Assembly (NCBI GenBank): GCA_019448385.1
Contig: JAGTXO010000008.1
Span: forward strand, 372,001-436,000
Origin: Diacronema lutheri
Taxonomy: Eukaryota; Haptophyta; Pavlovophyceae; Pavlovales; Pavlovaceae
Length of the DNA: 64,000 bases
Direction of reading: 5' to 3'
The notes beneath the pieces were generated by a model, which was not told where the DNA came from, ran no database searches, and was given only the letters and a program-made list of their open reading frames with translations. The position numbers were made by a program, and so were the translations under genes. This document shows, one piece after another, positions 35,801 through 47,575 of this stretch; positions within the stretch are counted from its first letter, which is position 1; each line of letters begins with the position of its first letter.

Positions 35801-38800
35801 CTCGAGCGCCGCGCGCATCGACGGCAGTGCGCCGCCGCCGCCGTCCGCGCGCAGCTCGCCGAGGAGCGCGGCGCAGAGCGGCGCGGCGCCGGCGTTCTCG
35901 AGGACGCCGTGCGCGCGCGCGTCGCCGCCCGTGGGCACGCCAGCCGCCGGCGCGAGCGCGCGCGCGGCCACGGCCGCATCAGCTTCTGCGCGCTCGAGCA
36001 CCGCGCGCGCCGCGCCGCACGGCGCGCAGCGCAATTCCATTGGCGCGAAGCAATAGCACGGCAGTCCCTCGGGCGGCACGGCACATCGTAACGCGTCCGC
36101 CGCACGTGCGTGCGTGAGTGCCGCTGTCGCCTCGACCGCCACGCGCCGCGCGCCGCGCAGCGCGCCGATCCGACGCAGCGCGCCGCGCGCTGCGCCGTCG
36201 ATCGCCGCGTGCGCCAGCCGCTCGCTCTCCTCCGCCATGCGCGCCGCGTCCTCGATGAGGTGCGCGCGCGCCTCGCGCAGCGACGTGGCGCGGCGCTCGA
36301 GCGCGGCGGGGCGTGCGAGCGAGGTCGCCTCGGCGAGTACCGCATCGAGGAGCGCAAGCTCGGCCGCCGCGGCCGCGCCAGGCGCCGACGGCGGCGGCGC
36401 CGTCCCGTCCTCGAACGCGGCGCACCCGCGCGCGCCGAGATCGCGAGCGATCAGCGTGAGGACCAGGAGCCGCGCGGCGCCCTCGCCGTCGCCGCGCGCG
36501 TGCGCGGAGAGCGCGGCGGCGTGCGTCGCGCCGGCGAGCGGCCGCTGAGCGCAGAGCAGCTCGCTCTGAGCGAGCGCGCACTGGTAGGCGAGCCGAGCGG
36601 CGGCGGCGGGCACGCGCGCGCTCTCACCAACGGTCGGCTCGACGGACGCGGGCGCACCGCACTCGTCAACGCTCGGCGGCTCGGGCGTGACGGGCAGGAC
36701 GAAGGTGAAGACGGGCCACGAGCCCACCGGCGCGCCTGATGCGGCGGCGGCGCCCGCATGCGCGCGCGCGCGAGAGACCGCGTCGATGCCAAACCGCGCG
36801 GCTGCGGCCGCGCGCTCCGCGGCCGTTGCACGCGCGCCGGCGCCACGCTCGGCTGCGGCGAGCGCAACCGCGGCCTCAAGCGCGCCGAGCGCGCGCGCGT
36901 CGAGCGCGACGAGCTGCGCCGCGTCGGCGGTGCGACCCCGCGCCCAATGGCCGCCGCTGCCGCTGCCACTGCCGCTGCCGCTGCCGCTGCCGCTGCCGCT
37001 GCCGCTGCCGCTGCCGCTGCCGCTGCCGCTGCCGCTGCCGCTGCCGCTGCCCGCGCATCTCTGCTCGCCAGAACCGCCATGCGCACCGCCAGTGACGGCG
37101 GAGGCGGTTGGCCCGTCACCGTCGGAACCTCGCCGAACGGCAGCGGCTGCGCCGGCGAACGCGAGCGCCGTCGGCGCGCCGACGAGCGCGCACGCCGCGT
37201 CGAGCGCCGCCGCCGCCTCCTCGCCCCCCGCCTCCTCCTCCTCCTCCTCCTCCGCCGCGCCCCCCGCCGTCGCAGCCGCGGCCGCGCCGCGCGCGCTGCC
37301 CGACGCGCGCGCGCTTGCGCGCAAGTTGATTGTACCGCCCGCCGTCGCGAGCGCGTCGCGCGCGCTCGCGCCGAGTGCGATGAGCTGCGGCGGTAGCAGC
37401 GCGAGGAGCGGGTGCTGCCGCTCCTCCGCCGCGCGCCCCGCACCGCCAGTGCCGCCATCGTTCGCGGGCGGATCGGAGCAGACGAGGACTTCGACAGCGA
37501 TCGAGAGCGCGGCGAGGCTCGTGCGCGCGGTGCGGCGCACGGGCGCGTCGCGCGCGACGAGGCCGTACGCCTCGGGCGCACCAATCGCGGGCGCGATGTA
37601 CCCCTCGACGAGCAGCTGCGCGCAGAGAAGACGCGCGGCATCTGCGCCGATGCCGCGCGCGCGCGCCTCGCGGCCGACCGCTGCAAGGAGAGCGCGCAGC
37701 GCGCGCGGCATTGCGCGCGCCTGCGCGCGCGTGCCGAGCAGCGCGGCGGTGCACGCGCGCGCGAGCGCGGCGGCTCGCCTTGACAGCTGCGCGGCGACGG
37801 CCTCATGCTCCGAGATCGACGCGCACACGCCAGCGGCCACGTCGGCGTCGACGGCCGCGCGCGCGCGAGCGTCGAGCGCCTCGTAACAGCTCATCGGGTC
37901 TGCGAGCAGCGAGCTGTCCGCGTCCGCGCGACCGCGCGACGCGGCGAGGTCGCGCACCGCTGGCAGCGCCCGCTTCAGCCACGCGCCGCCGTCCGCCGCC
38001 GCCGCGCGGAGCAGCGCACGCATGAGCCGCGACGCGAACGCGCGCCCGGCGAGCAGCGAGCGCGCGAGCGCGCGCGCCGAGGCACTCTCGCCGAGCGGCG
38101 GCGACGGCTGCGGCGAAGGCCGCGCGGCCGCGTGGGGCGCGTGCGCGGGCGCGGCGGGCGCGGCGGGCGCGGGCCGTTGCACAGCGGCCATGCTGGGCTG
38201 AACGATGGCTGCCGGTGCGCAGAGCGTCGCGTGCGGGGCTTCGGCGGCCGCGTCGGCGTCGGCCGGTGCGTCGGCCGGCGCGGCGGGCGCGTCCACAGGC
38301 GCGGACGCCGGCGCGGCCGCCGGCGCGGCCGCCAGCGAGGCCGCCGGCAAGGCCGCCAGCGCGGCCGCGCCGCCATCAACCGCAGCCGCGTCGCGCCCGC
38401 TCGCGTCTGCGGCCGCCTCGAGCGCGTGGTCGAGCATGCAGCCGATCAGAGCGCCGCCAAAGAGCACGAGAGCTCGCACATCCGCCGGGTGCCACGCGCA
38501 GCTGCCAAAGAGGCCACCGCCACACAGCCCGCGCACAAGCCAACCCTCAACCGCGGCGGCATGCGCACCGCGACCCTTCCCATCAAGCACGCCGGACGAC
38601 GCGAGCGCACGCGCGACCGCCTGCGGCCTCGAGCGCAGGCGCGCAAGCCACGGTGCGTACGCGCCCGCCTCCGGGTGGACGCAGCGAAACGGCTCGCCGC
38701 TCGCCGCCGCCGCCGCCTGCGCCGCATCCGACAATGCGGCGGTCGCAGCGTCGGCCGCATCGACGCCGGCCGGCGCGGTCGAGCCGCCGCTCCAGAAGCG

Positions 38801-41800
38801 CGCCCTGCCAGCAGCCGCGCCACCCACCGCTCCCGCCGCCGCCGCCCCGCCCGCCCCGCCCGCCCCGTCCGCCCCGCCGGGAGCCTGCCGCGCGACCGCG
38901 TCCGGCCCCGCTTCGCCGTGCGCCGCGCGCGCGAGGGCCTCGTGAAGCAGAAGGCGCGCCTCGGCGACGGAGGCGGTGGCGAGCAGCTGCGCGCTCGCGA
39001 GCTCAGTCTCGAGTTTGAGCGCGCGATGCGCGCGCGACACGCGACTGAGCGCGGCGCGCGCAGTCACCGCGCGCTCGGCCACAACGCCGCGCGACGGTGC
39101 GCCGATGTCGTCGTTGGCGGCGGGGGGTGCGCTGGCGGGCGCCATGCCAAACGCGGCCGCCGCCATCGTCCCACCCGGCGTGTCCGCACCTGCGCCTGCG
39201 CCGGCAAAGCGCGCCGCCGGCTGGGTCGGCGAGAAGATGGCGAGGGTCGGCGGCTGGAGCAAGTGGACGAGCGCGAGGCGCAGAAGCTCGGGAGCTGCCG
39301 CGGGCAGAGTAGACACGCCCGCGCCCGAGCTCGCGCCGGCAACAAGGGCCGCTTCGCCGCCGTCGCCGCCGGCGCCAACGGCCTCGCCGCGTGATGGCGC
39401 GCCGTGCGGCGCGTGCTGCGCCGTCCGCACGCCGTCGTTGAGCGCCGCATCGAGCAGCGCGGCGGGAAGCCATTGCGAGCGCGCAAGGGCTTGGGCGAGC
39501 ATCCACGCGAGCGGTCGAACAACGATGGCGGATGCGCTCGAGCCGGCGGCCGCGTTGAGCTCAGCCGAAGGGCCGCTCGCGCGCATCGCCGCGGCGAGCT
39601 GAGCGCACACGCTGCGCGCGAGCGGCGCATACGAAGGCTCGGGCGCGCCCGGCGCGGGGTGGCCGCCACGCGCCTCCAAGGGCGCTGCTAACCCGTGTGC
39701 GCTCACGGCGAGCCGCTCGGCCGCAAGCTCGAGAGCGAGCAGCGGGGCACACGCCTCGGCTGCGCGCCTCGCGCCTGGAGGGCAGCCGAGCATCGCCCAG
39801 AGGGCGGACGGCGAGTGTGCGGCGGCGAGCTCAGCCACCATGCTGAGCGCGGCAGCGCGCGCCGCGCTCGGCGCCGCACCCGCGACGGCGCGCGGCGAGG
39901 TGGGGCGGTGGGGTGACGGGCGCGCGCCGCTCGCCGCAACAGGCGCGGTGCCCTGTCCGACGGCGAAGGTGACGTTGGTGCCGACGGAGGGCAGCGCGCG
40001 CGCGAGGTCGCACAGCTCGCCCAAGTGCCGAACCGCTGCGCGCATGTCGTCCGCGTCGGACTCGGCCGCGCGCCGCGCGTCGCGCTGCGCGCTCGAGCGC
40101 TGCTCGAGCGCGCGCAGCCGCGCGGCAGCCGCGGCGAGCAGCGCAGCGCACGCGTCGCCCTCCGTCTCGCCATCGCCCGCGCCGCCGCTCGCCGCTGCAG
40201 GCGCGCGTGCGGCCGCGCCACCCTCCGCCGCGCGCGACTTTGACGTTGCGTCAGCGAGCGCGCGCGCGTGCGCCCATTGGCGCAGCGCCGCCGCCGTTTC
40301 GTCGAGCTGGGCGTAAGTGCCGAAACGGCCGTGCGAGCGCGCCGCGGCGGCCTCGCGCTCGACGAGGCGCAGCACGCCGCCGACGGTCGGTTGCGCGCGC
40401 TCGCCCGAGCTGGCGCGGCGTGCGCGCTCGTCGGCGCCAGCGCCGCCGTCCGCGCTGCCGGCGCGTGCGCGGCCCGTGAGCGCGGCCGTCTCGGAGGGCA
40501 CGGCGTGCACCTTTGCGAGCGCGACGACGAGCCACGAGGCGGCGTGCTCGAGCAGCCGCGTAGCATGCTCGGCGTGCGCCAAATCTGCAGCCGCGTCCGC
40601 CGCCACGCCGCCAGCTGCCGCGGCCGCTGCCCGTTCCGCGCCCGCCGCGTCCTCGCCGTCCGCCCGCTCGTCGCCCAGACCCGGCTCGGCCGGTCCGGGG
40701 TCGTCGGACCCGCCCTCTCGCGCCTCCCAGTCGTCGATCACCTTGGCATGCACCGCGAGATAGAATGACGCGCCAAGCGGGTTGGCAGGCAGGGCGGCCG
40801 CAAGCGCGCTCGCTTCCGGCAGCTGCAGACCGGCGCCCGCCGGCGCGACCGCGCCGCTCGCAACGGCGGGGCGGAGCGCCCTGAGGATCTCGATGAGCTG
40901 CCACGAGCCCGGCACCGAGCACAGCTGGTCCGCATGCGCAACGCACAGCCGCACGAGCACGGCCGCGTCCGCGCCGTAGAAGCGTACGCGCGGCGCGGGC
41001 ACAGATGGCGCGCCGTCCGCGCCGTGCGCCGCGAGCGACGCCACGGCTGCAGACGGCACGGACGGGTGGGCGGGCGCGCACGCGCGGAGCACGGCGCGCA
41101 GCGCGCGCGCCGCGAGCGCGACAAGCTCGGCCGCACGCGGCCGCGCAACCGTGAGCGCCGCTGCCACCGCGTCGACGGCCGCGTCTGTGTCCAGTTCCGC
41201 GCCCTCGCCCATGGAAGAGCGACCCGCGCTGGTGCGCGCGCCAGCGGCCGGATCGCCGCTGGCGCCATCGTGCGAGACGCCATCGTGCGAGACGCAGCGC
41301 CCCGCGTGCGCAAAAAGCACGCGCAGCGCCTCGGCGATGGCGAGGAGCGCAGCGGCCGAGCCCTTCCCACCTAGCAACCAGCGCGGCCTGTCAGGCCTGT
41401 CAGCCGCCGCGCTGCTGGCGGGTGCGCTGCCGCGCGCGCGCGCGGCGTCGCAGACGAGGCCGTAGGCTTCGGGCGCGGCAATTGCGGGAGCGATAAGGCA
41501 GTCGACGAGCAGCTGCGCGCACAGCACCGCGCCCCCGCGTTCGCCGCCCGCGCGTGCGCCCAGCGCGGCTGCGCTCGCGAGCAGCCGCCGAGGGAGCGCG
41601 GGAATGGCGGGCGCATGCGCGCACAGCGCGGCTGCGACGTGCGCGCATGCGTTCGCAGTGGCGTCGGCGCGCGTGCCGTCATCGTCGGTGCTCTCAGCCA
41701 ATGCGTTGAAGCGCGCCGCTGCCAGCTGCTGCTCCTGCGGCGGTGGCGGCGGCGGCGGCTGCAGCTGCGCGCCCGCGTCGCGTGTGGCTATGGGCTGCAC

Positions 41801-42549
41801 CGCCTCGCCGAGCGCGCCGAGCGCGATGGCGCGCAGCCAGCCGACGCCGTGCGGTGCGGTGCTCAGCAAAGCCGTGATGATGCGTCCGACGTACGAGCGC
41901 GTGGGGTCGCACGCTACGCCGAGATCACCCCCCTCCGCGCCGCGCGACCCGCCCTCCGCCGCGAGCGCGTCGAGGCGTGCGTCGAGGAGGGCGACGCAGA
42001 AAGCGCCAGCGCCGTCCAGGTCCTCCGCGTGCCACAGGCTGCCGAAGAGGCCGCGCGAGACGAGGCGCGTGAGCGCGCCCTCTTCCTCGGCGTGGCACTG
42101 CGTGTCGGTCGCGAGCCCGTCGCCGCTCGCGAGCAGCTGCACAAGGAAGCTCGGGTCGGACCGGAGGAGCGCGCACAGAGCCGCGAGCGGCAGCCCAAAC
42201 GGGCGCAAGGCCTGCGGGAGGGAAAGCGAAGCCGACACGCTCGGCACGGACGGGAGGAGCCGTGCATCGTGCGCAAGGTGCAGCCGCTCAGCGAGCTCCA
42301 GCGCGCTCGCCTCGAGCTCGTTGAGCTCGGCGCGTGCGCGCCGCGTGCGCTCGTCCTCTGCTCGGCGCGCGTACCGCAGCCGCCGCGGCGTGCGCGCAGG
42401 GCGCCAGGTGCGTGGCGCGCGTCAGGCTCGCGCAGGGTAGCGCGGGCCGGGGCTCGGGCTGAGCGCGCGCGCGTGCGCGCACCTTCGGCGCGCCAGGTGT
42501 ACACGCGTCTCGACCAGGCGCCCAATCCGGCCAAATCGCCGACCTCCAT
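32877..42549 (-). CDS. Giant GAPVD1/RME-6-like protein: two RasGAP-like domains, VPS9, two UBA domains
   Basis: Three exons on the minus strand: 42549-42483, 42357-35304, 35169-32877 (3137 aa). Introns of 125 and 134 bp fit the phases, and the second has a C-run before its acceptor. RasGAP-like unit 1 lies at about residues 85-330 (CAQLLVDCLIAPAIAAPEAY) and unit 2 at about 1250-1620 (CAQLLVEGYIAPAIGAPEAY). A VPS9 guanine-exchange segment for Rab5-type GTPases is at about 2300-2400 (TSADDFLPAFVLVLARARVP, completed across intron 2 as ESMWLCHALAALSAL). UBA domains lie near 2673-2712 (LAAQLASMGFDADQAL) and 2906-2950 (AEQRLVDMGFGAVDVRAALA). RasGAP plus VPS9 defines the endocytic regulator GAPVD1/RME-6. 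The tandem RasGAP and C-terminal UBA pair are unusual. Long Gly/Ser and Ala-rich linkers include a pure (GS)n run at about 36958-37040. Confidence 0.72.
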
Positions 42550-42728
42550 GCTGGCGATGCGAGAGGGACTGCTGTCGCCTGTCGTGTGTCGGTGAGACTG
42601 TACGTCGCGGCCGACGGCGACATCAACGGGGAAGCTGAGTGAGCCACGCTGCACCTACACCGCAACATTGACGCACAATCCCACGTTGCCGGCCCTGGTG
42701 ACCCATGACTTGACTACATCGGACGCAC

Positions 42729-42790
42729 GGGGGGAGGGGGGTGGGGGGGGGGGGGGGGGGGGGGCGGGGCCGCGGGGGGCGGGGGGGGGC
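42729..42790 (+). repeat. G-rich tract with a 22-bp G run
   Basis: Near-continuous G (longest uninterrupted run about 42743-42764) between the large GAPVD1-like gene start (42549) and the small gene ending at 42959. The 410-bp interval shows no other supported feature. Confidence 0.8.
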
Positions 42791-42958
42791 TCACTTGATC
42801 AACGGGTTCCAAGCGACGCTCTTGATCGGATTCTTGATCGGACACAGTTGCGCGGCCTGGCCCACGTTCAGCGGCGCGCTTGGCACGCAAGGTGAACGAC
42901 TGGCAGGCCAGACGTGGAACTGGCAAAGTCGCAGACGACGCGGCGCCCGAACTTGGCG

Positions 42959-43300
42959 TCACGCTCGCGGGTGGTTCCGAGCGTGGAGCTGGTCGATCAT
43001 GCCGGGGAACGAATCGAGGAGGCCAACGCCGATGCGGGCACCCTTCAGCCCCTGGTCAGCCCCCTGCAGGCTGTGCGTGTGCGCGTCGTGGTCGCTCGCG
43101 CCAAGAAATGTCGGGTCGTTCGCCTCGATGTCGAGTTCGTCTTGCACGCCTGCGTCGACGATGCCGAACAAGTTTGCAAGGACCCCCATGCCCTGATGCA
43201 TCCCCGAGATCGACCGCTCGTGGTGGCACTGCTCAGCGAGCTCGTGGCGCTCGGCTGCGGTCGCACCCACGAGCTCGCACGGCGACGGAGTGTGGGCCAT
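42959..43300 (-). CDS. Unrecognised 113-aa protein or exon
   Basis: Minus-strand frame from ATG at 43300 (MAHTPSPCELVGATAAERHE..., then SISGMHQGMGVLANLFGIVD and NDPTFLGASDHDAHTHSLQG). Composition is protein-like, with His/Asp/Gly-rich stretches and lower GC than the neighbours, unlike the arginine-rich shadow frames. The stop at 42959 sits in gcgtgacgcc, which could be read as a GTGACG donor continuing into downstream exons. No family recognised; possibly a fragment of an older mobile element. Confidence 0.4.
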   Translation of the reverse strand: MAHTPSPCELVGATAAERHELAEQCHHERSISGMHQGMGVLANLFGIVDAGVQDELDIEANDPTFLGASDHDAHTHSLQGADQGLKGARIGVGLLDSFPGMIDQLHARNHPRA

Positions 43301-43360
43301 GGAAATCCGTCCGGGAAAAGCGGTGGGATGAGGGATCAGTCGAACTCTGATGAAGGACTA

Positions 43361-43387
43361 ACTAACGACGCATCCGGGCGAGTTCAG
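43361..43387 (-). repeat. Diverged copy of the retroelement tail motif
   Basis: actaacgacgcatccgggcg followed by agttcag aligns with the retroelement end actaacgacgcttccgacgg gtcag seen (inverted) at 53055-53080, and with the tails at 2236 and 4419. It suggests another old truncated insertion here. The match is short, so chance is not excluded. Confidence 0.35.
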
Positions 43388-43601
43388 CGGCAGAGGAGCG
43401 AAAAGCCACCCACAGCCTGGCAGCCCGAGCAACGCCACGCAGAGAGGCTACCGGCGAAGCAGGCAATCAAAGGCCCCCCTCGCGCCTAGCGCCCTAGCCA
43501 GCCTGTGCCTAGCCGGCGAGTGCCACACACGCAGACTCTGAAGTGGGATGTGCGGTCAGTGCGACGCCAATGGCGGGGCAATTTCAGGCGCCGCACGGCA
43601 G

Positions 43602-44384
43602 TCAGCCAAGGTCCATCGGATCGTCCACGCTCGCGCCCGGCCGAGATCCGCGCGCGGCGCTCGGGCCAAAGTAGTCGCGGATTGTTCTCCGGATTTGCTT
43701 TGGCGGCGGCGGCTCGCGCTTGTGCGGGAGTGGCGGCTGCGGCGGCGTCAAGTTGACGGGATCCTCTGCATCCTCTGCCGGCTCCACCGCGAGCGTGCAC
43801 GCGACGACGGTTGCAGACGCATCGAGCGCGTGCGGCGCGCCCGCGCCGAGCTTCGCAGCCACCGCGAGTGTCGCGCGCTGCCGGCGCGCGTGGAAGGCGA
43901 TCCGCCCGGCGGGGGCGGGGGCTGCAGGCGCGCAGTTGTACCGATCCGACGCGACGGCCACGCCGCCGCCATCCGGTCCGCTCACCCATGCCCACAGCCC
44001 GTCTGGACGCAGCTCGCACGGATGCATGCGCTGTGCCACGCCCTGGCTCACCGTGTGGCACCGCCCGGCGCCGTCAAGCGCGCGCTCGAGGAGTTCACCC
44101 GTGCGCAGGCGGATGTGACGGCCATGTGCCGGGCAGACCAAGCATGCCTCGTCCTCAATGTCGACCAGCGTGCCCTGCGCGAGGCTGGCGCCCATGTGGT
44201 GGCAGAGGAGGTCGAGCGCGAAGAATTGATCGCGCGCCTGCACGACGAGCACCTGCCGGCCGCTCGCCGAACGAATCGACGCACGCGCTTCGCCACGCTC
44301 CGCGCCGAGCGCGCGCAGCTGCTCCGTCGTGAGCAGCCGTACGGGCGTAGGCTGCTCCGTCGTGTGCCGATGGCCCCCCTCCAT
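43602..44384 (-). CDS. Rieske [2Fe-2S] domain protein with nucleic-acid-clamp-like tail motif
   Basis: 260 aa, one frame. Cluster ligands are in the two Rieske boxes, CHHMGASL (C-x-H) and CPAHGRHI (C-x2-H), separated by the usual about 17 residues. The domain occupies about residues 20-135. It resembles soluble Rieske-type ferredoxins more than the cytochrome bc1/b6f subunit, since there is no N-terminal membrane anchor. The disordered C-terminus contains KQIRRTIRDYFG, close to a PCNA-interacting box except for the missing glutamine. Electron-transfer partner unknown. The ATG at 44384 is preferred over an upstream TTG. Divergent from the small gene at 44614. Confidence 0.7.
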   Translation of the reverse strand: MEGGHRHTTEQPTPVRLLTTEQLRALGAERGEARASIRSASGRQVLVVQARDQFFALDLLCHHMGASLAQGTLVDIEDEACLVCPAHGRHIRLRTGELLERALDGAGRCHTVSQGVAQRMHPCELRPDGLWAWVSGPDGGGVAVASDRYNCAPAAPAPAGRIAFHARRQRATLAVAAKLGAGAPHALDASATVVACTLAVEPAEDAEDPVNLTPPQPPLPHKREPPPPKQIRRTIRDYFGPSAARGSRPGASVDDPMDLG

Positions 44385-44511
44385 TTTCGCGCGCAAACTT
44401 TTGAAATGTTTTGGATACTATGAGTATGGGGATACTTTATTTAGCGGCGCGTTCCATATAGCGGCGCGGGGATGTGCCATGGGGCACCAAAACCTCGTTA
44501 GGTAGACGCGA

Positions 44512-44608
44512 GGCGCGGGGCCGCGCGCGCGGGCAGCGTGGCTGATGCGCCCATCCCCCGGCGCGGGGCCGCGCGCGCGGGCAGCGTGGCTGATGCGCCC
44601 ATCCCCCG
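44512..44608 (+). repeat. 48-bp tandem duplication upstream of a small gene
   Basis: Two exact tandem copies of a unit containing gggcagcgtggctgatgcgc followed by ccatcccccggc, ending 5 bp before the ATG at 44614. They lie in the short divergent promoter shared with the Rieske gene. Confidence 0.75.
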
Positions 44609-44613
44609 GCGCT

Positions 44614-45259
44614 ATGCGCCATTGCGCCGCGCCGCGCAGAGTCGACGGGCTATGTACGGCGGACGACACGACAATCACGCCCACGCTGCTGGACGTGTGC
44701 GGCGTGCAGGCCGCCTCGGCGTACACCGCATCCTCGGCAGTCATGAACGTCACCGGGTTACAGAGTGCGCGCGTCCCCGCTCCATGCGCCGCCCACGCGC
44801 GCCGATGCGTGCATTCGTGTCAGGCCGTGGTTGCCGCTCGGCCGACGCGCCGCCCCAGCCACGCGCACACACCGCCCTGCAGCACTTGTGGCACAGACGG
44901 TCAACCCAGCCGTATACAACCTCGTCGGTATATCCGCGGTGACCGCGTACACGGTCTCGCCGTATTTGGGGTCAACCTACGGCGTGCAGGCGCTCGACGT
45001 GTCCACCGTCTCACCAGATATGTTCTCGGCGAACGGCGTCGTGGCAACCAACGTGTTCGTCGGCTCGCCGGCGATGGGCCAGTACACGGGCGTGGAGGCT
45101 CACAATGCGTTCATCGGGCTTGGCGCGCTGACCGGCTTGAAGCACCTGAGTCACATGCACAACCACGTGCTGCAGGGCGCTCTGAACGCCATTTTCCCAG
45201 GATTTGGCCACATCGCAGGGGATTATGTCAGCAACGCGTACTTTGGCGGGGGTTTGTAG
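44614..45259 (+). CDS. Small unrecognised protein, 175 aa
   Basis: Two exons, 44614-44764 and 44883-45259. The intron (GTGCGC donor, CAG acceptor) gives VTGLQTLVAQTVNPAVYNLV in phase. The sequence is rich in short Val/Thr/Ala/Ser stretches repeating about every 12 residues (VCGVQAASAYTASSAVMNVT, ISAVTAYTVSPYLGSTYGVQ, FSANGVVATNVFVGSP), suggestive of a small beta-solenoid or beta-repeat fold. It ends in a Gly/His-rich helix (GLKHLSHMHNHVLQGALNAI). No family recognised. It precedes the kinase gene by 145 bp on the same strand. Confidence 0.5.
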
Positions 45260-45404
45260 CGCGGGGTCGGGAAGGGGGTCGCGATCGCCGCCGATCGGGC
45301 CCAAAGTGTGCCGTCGATCGGCATTTCAATTTCCTTCCCATGGGAAGTTTCACGAAATTCAAAACCGAGCGACAGCCGAACCATGGCCGGCCGCTAGAGC
45401 AGCG

Positions 45405-45919
45405 ATGGGCGGCGACTCGATCGGTGACGGTCGCTACGTCTTGGCAGCGGCACTGGGCGAGGGCACGTTTGGTGCGCGCCGACGCACGCCGCGTCAATTT
45501 GCATGCCCGGTTGACGGCGCGCGCGGCGCCTCCATCTGAGCGCCGCGCACGCGCCGCCGCGCGCATGCACTCCTCCGAATCGCCGCGCACGGCTGCGCGC
45601 AGGGCAGGTGCGGCTCGGGCACGAGGTGCGCACGGGCGAGGCGGTGGCGGTCAAGGTGCTCGAGCGCGCGCGCATTGCCGACGCAGACTCGCGCGCGCGG
45701 CTGCACAACGAGATCGAGATCCTGCGCAAGATCGAGCACGCGTCGTTGCTGCGGCTCCTCGAGGTGATCGACGAGCCTGACGCGACCTACCTCGTGACTG
45801 AGCACGTGAGCGGCGGCGAGCTCTTCGCGTACATCGACAAGGTTGGCCATTTGCCAGAGACTGAAGCCGCCGAACTCTTCGCGCAGATGCTCTCCGCCGT
45901 CGACTCGCTGCACGCGCTT

Positions 45920-45952
<33 letters not shown>

Positions 45953-47575
45953 ATGCTCCTCGAGCTGCGGCAGCATGGCGACAGCAGCGGCGGCGGCGGT
46001 GGTGGGCCAACGCGCGAGATCAAGATCATCGACTTTGGCCTCGGCGCGTTGCTGCCCTCAGCCGACGAGGTGCTGACGAGCGCATGCGGATCGCCGCACT
46101 ACGCCGCGCCGGAAATGTTGATTGGCGACGGTTACACGGGCAGGCGGGCCGACCTGTGGAGCCTGGGCGTGTGTCTGTACGCCACGCTGTGCGGATGCCT
46201 GCCCTTCGACGAGGACGACATGGAGGTGCTCTACGACAAGATCATCGACGGCGACTTCTCGTTCGACGGCTGCCCGGTGCTCTCCGCAGCGGCCATCGCT
46301 CTCATCAAGGGTGCGCGCGGCCGTGCGTGCGCGCGCCGCGGCGACGCCGCGCCCCGGCTTGGCGGCGCGCGGCTGGCCATCGCGCGCGCCGGCGCGGCGC
46401 ACGTGCGCGCGCCGTGCCGACGAACGCTGCGCCCGCCGCCGCGCCCGGCCCGCCACCCGCGCTCGCGCGCACGCTGTGTCCGGGCGCCGCGCCGCGCGCC
46501 GCGCGTCCCCGCCGGCGCCGTCGGGGCATGCGCAGGTCTGCTCACGACGGACCCCGAGAAGCGGCTGACCGCCTCGCAGGCGCTGCAGCACGAATGGCTC
46601 ATCGAGTCGCGGCGCGGCGCGGCCGCGCGCGTGCCTGCCGTGCTCGCTGGGTCGATGACGGACCTTGCGCGCGCGCGCGTACTGCGCGCGCTGGCGGACG
46701 AGTTCTCGCTCTCAAAGGACGCTGTGGTGGGCGCGCTCGCGCGGCGCGACCGCACGTACGAGACAGCGCTCTACTTCCTCGTCCGGCAGCGCGAGATCAA
46801 CACGGGACGCGTGCTTGACCAGCCGCGATTCCTGCCGACGCCGCCACCACCGCGCCCGGGTGCAAACGGACGGCGGCCGGTGCCGCGCCGCCTGCGCGAG
46901 GCGCGCACAGCCTTCGCCGCGCGCGCGGGCGCGCCGCGCCCGCCGCCGCTCCGTTCCGAGCTCCCTGCGCGCGTCAAGGCGGGCGGCGGGGAGCCGGACG
47001 GCGCAATCCGCGCACACGGCGGCGTGGACGACGTCGTCGAGCGCGGCTGCGCGCAGAGCGGCGCGCACGCAGCCGCGCCGCTCGAGATGCCTGCGGCCGG
47101 CGCATGTGCGCGGTGCGCGCCGGAGGGCCCGACCGCTCGCGCGGCGGGCGGATCCTCGAGCGGCGGCGCCATGGAAAGCCGACCCGGCGTGCTGAGCGAC
47201 ACGTGCGCGGGTGGTAACGAGGGCGCAGAGGCCATGGGCAGCGGCGATGCTTTGGAGGCGAGTCGCACTGCACACGATCGCGCGCGACACGCAGCCGCCG
47301 CCGTCGACGCCCTTACCGTTCACGCCGCGCCCGTCGCAGACGCGCCGGTCGTGAGCGGCGGGCGCCCGCGCGGCGATGCCGACGTGCGAGCCGCGGAGCC
47401 GCGCCCGCGCGCCGGCGGCAGGCGGCCGAGCTGGGGCTCGGCTGCGGCGGCTGCGCTCGACCGAGGGGCCAAGGCGAAGGGCGGGAGCCCGTCATCCAAA
47501 GCGACTGGCGGCAACTCGGGCAAGCCGTCCGCGTCTCTCGCGAGCAACGTCATCCGGAGACTATGGCAGAGATGA
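45405..47575 (+). CDS. SNF1/AMPK-like (CAMK group) serine/threonine kinase
   Basis: Three exons: 45405-45471, 45603-46310, 46536-47575 (604 aa). Splicing restores ALGEGTFGQVRLGHEVRTGE and KGLLTTDPEKRLTASQALQH. Kinase motifs: VAVKVLERARI, IEHASLLRLLEVIDEPDATY, HVSGGELFAYI, IVHRDLKPENMLLE, IIDFGLGALL, CGSPHYAAPEMLIGDGYTGR, DLWSLGVCLYATLCGCLPFD. These place it in the SNF1/MARK/BRSK branch. A helical segment after the kinase (ARVLRALADEFSLSKDAVVG) resembles the UBA-type autoinhibitory domain of that branch. The C-terminal 250 residues are disordered and end in a basic NVIRRLWQR. The reading frame stays open through the second intron, which is recognised because it would interrupt the kinase fold. 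Confidence 0.8.

Noticed and set aside
36958-37040. Microsatellite as an independent repeat element
   Set aside because: It is an in-frame 6-bp repeat coding (Gly-Ser)n within a linker of the RasGAP-VPS9 protein, so it is described there.
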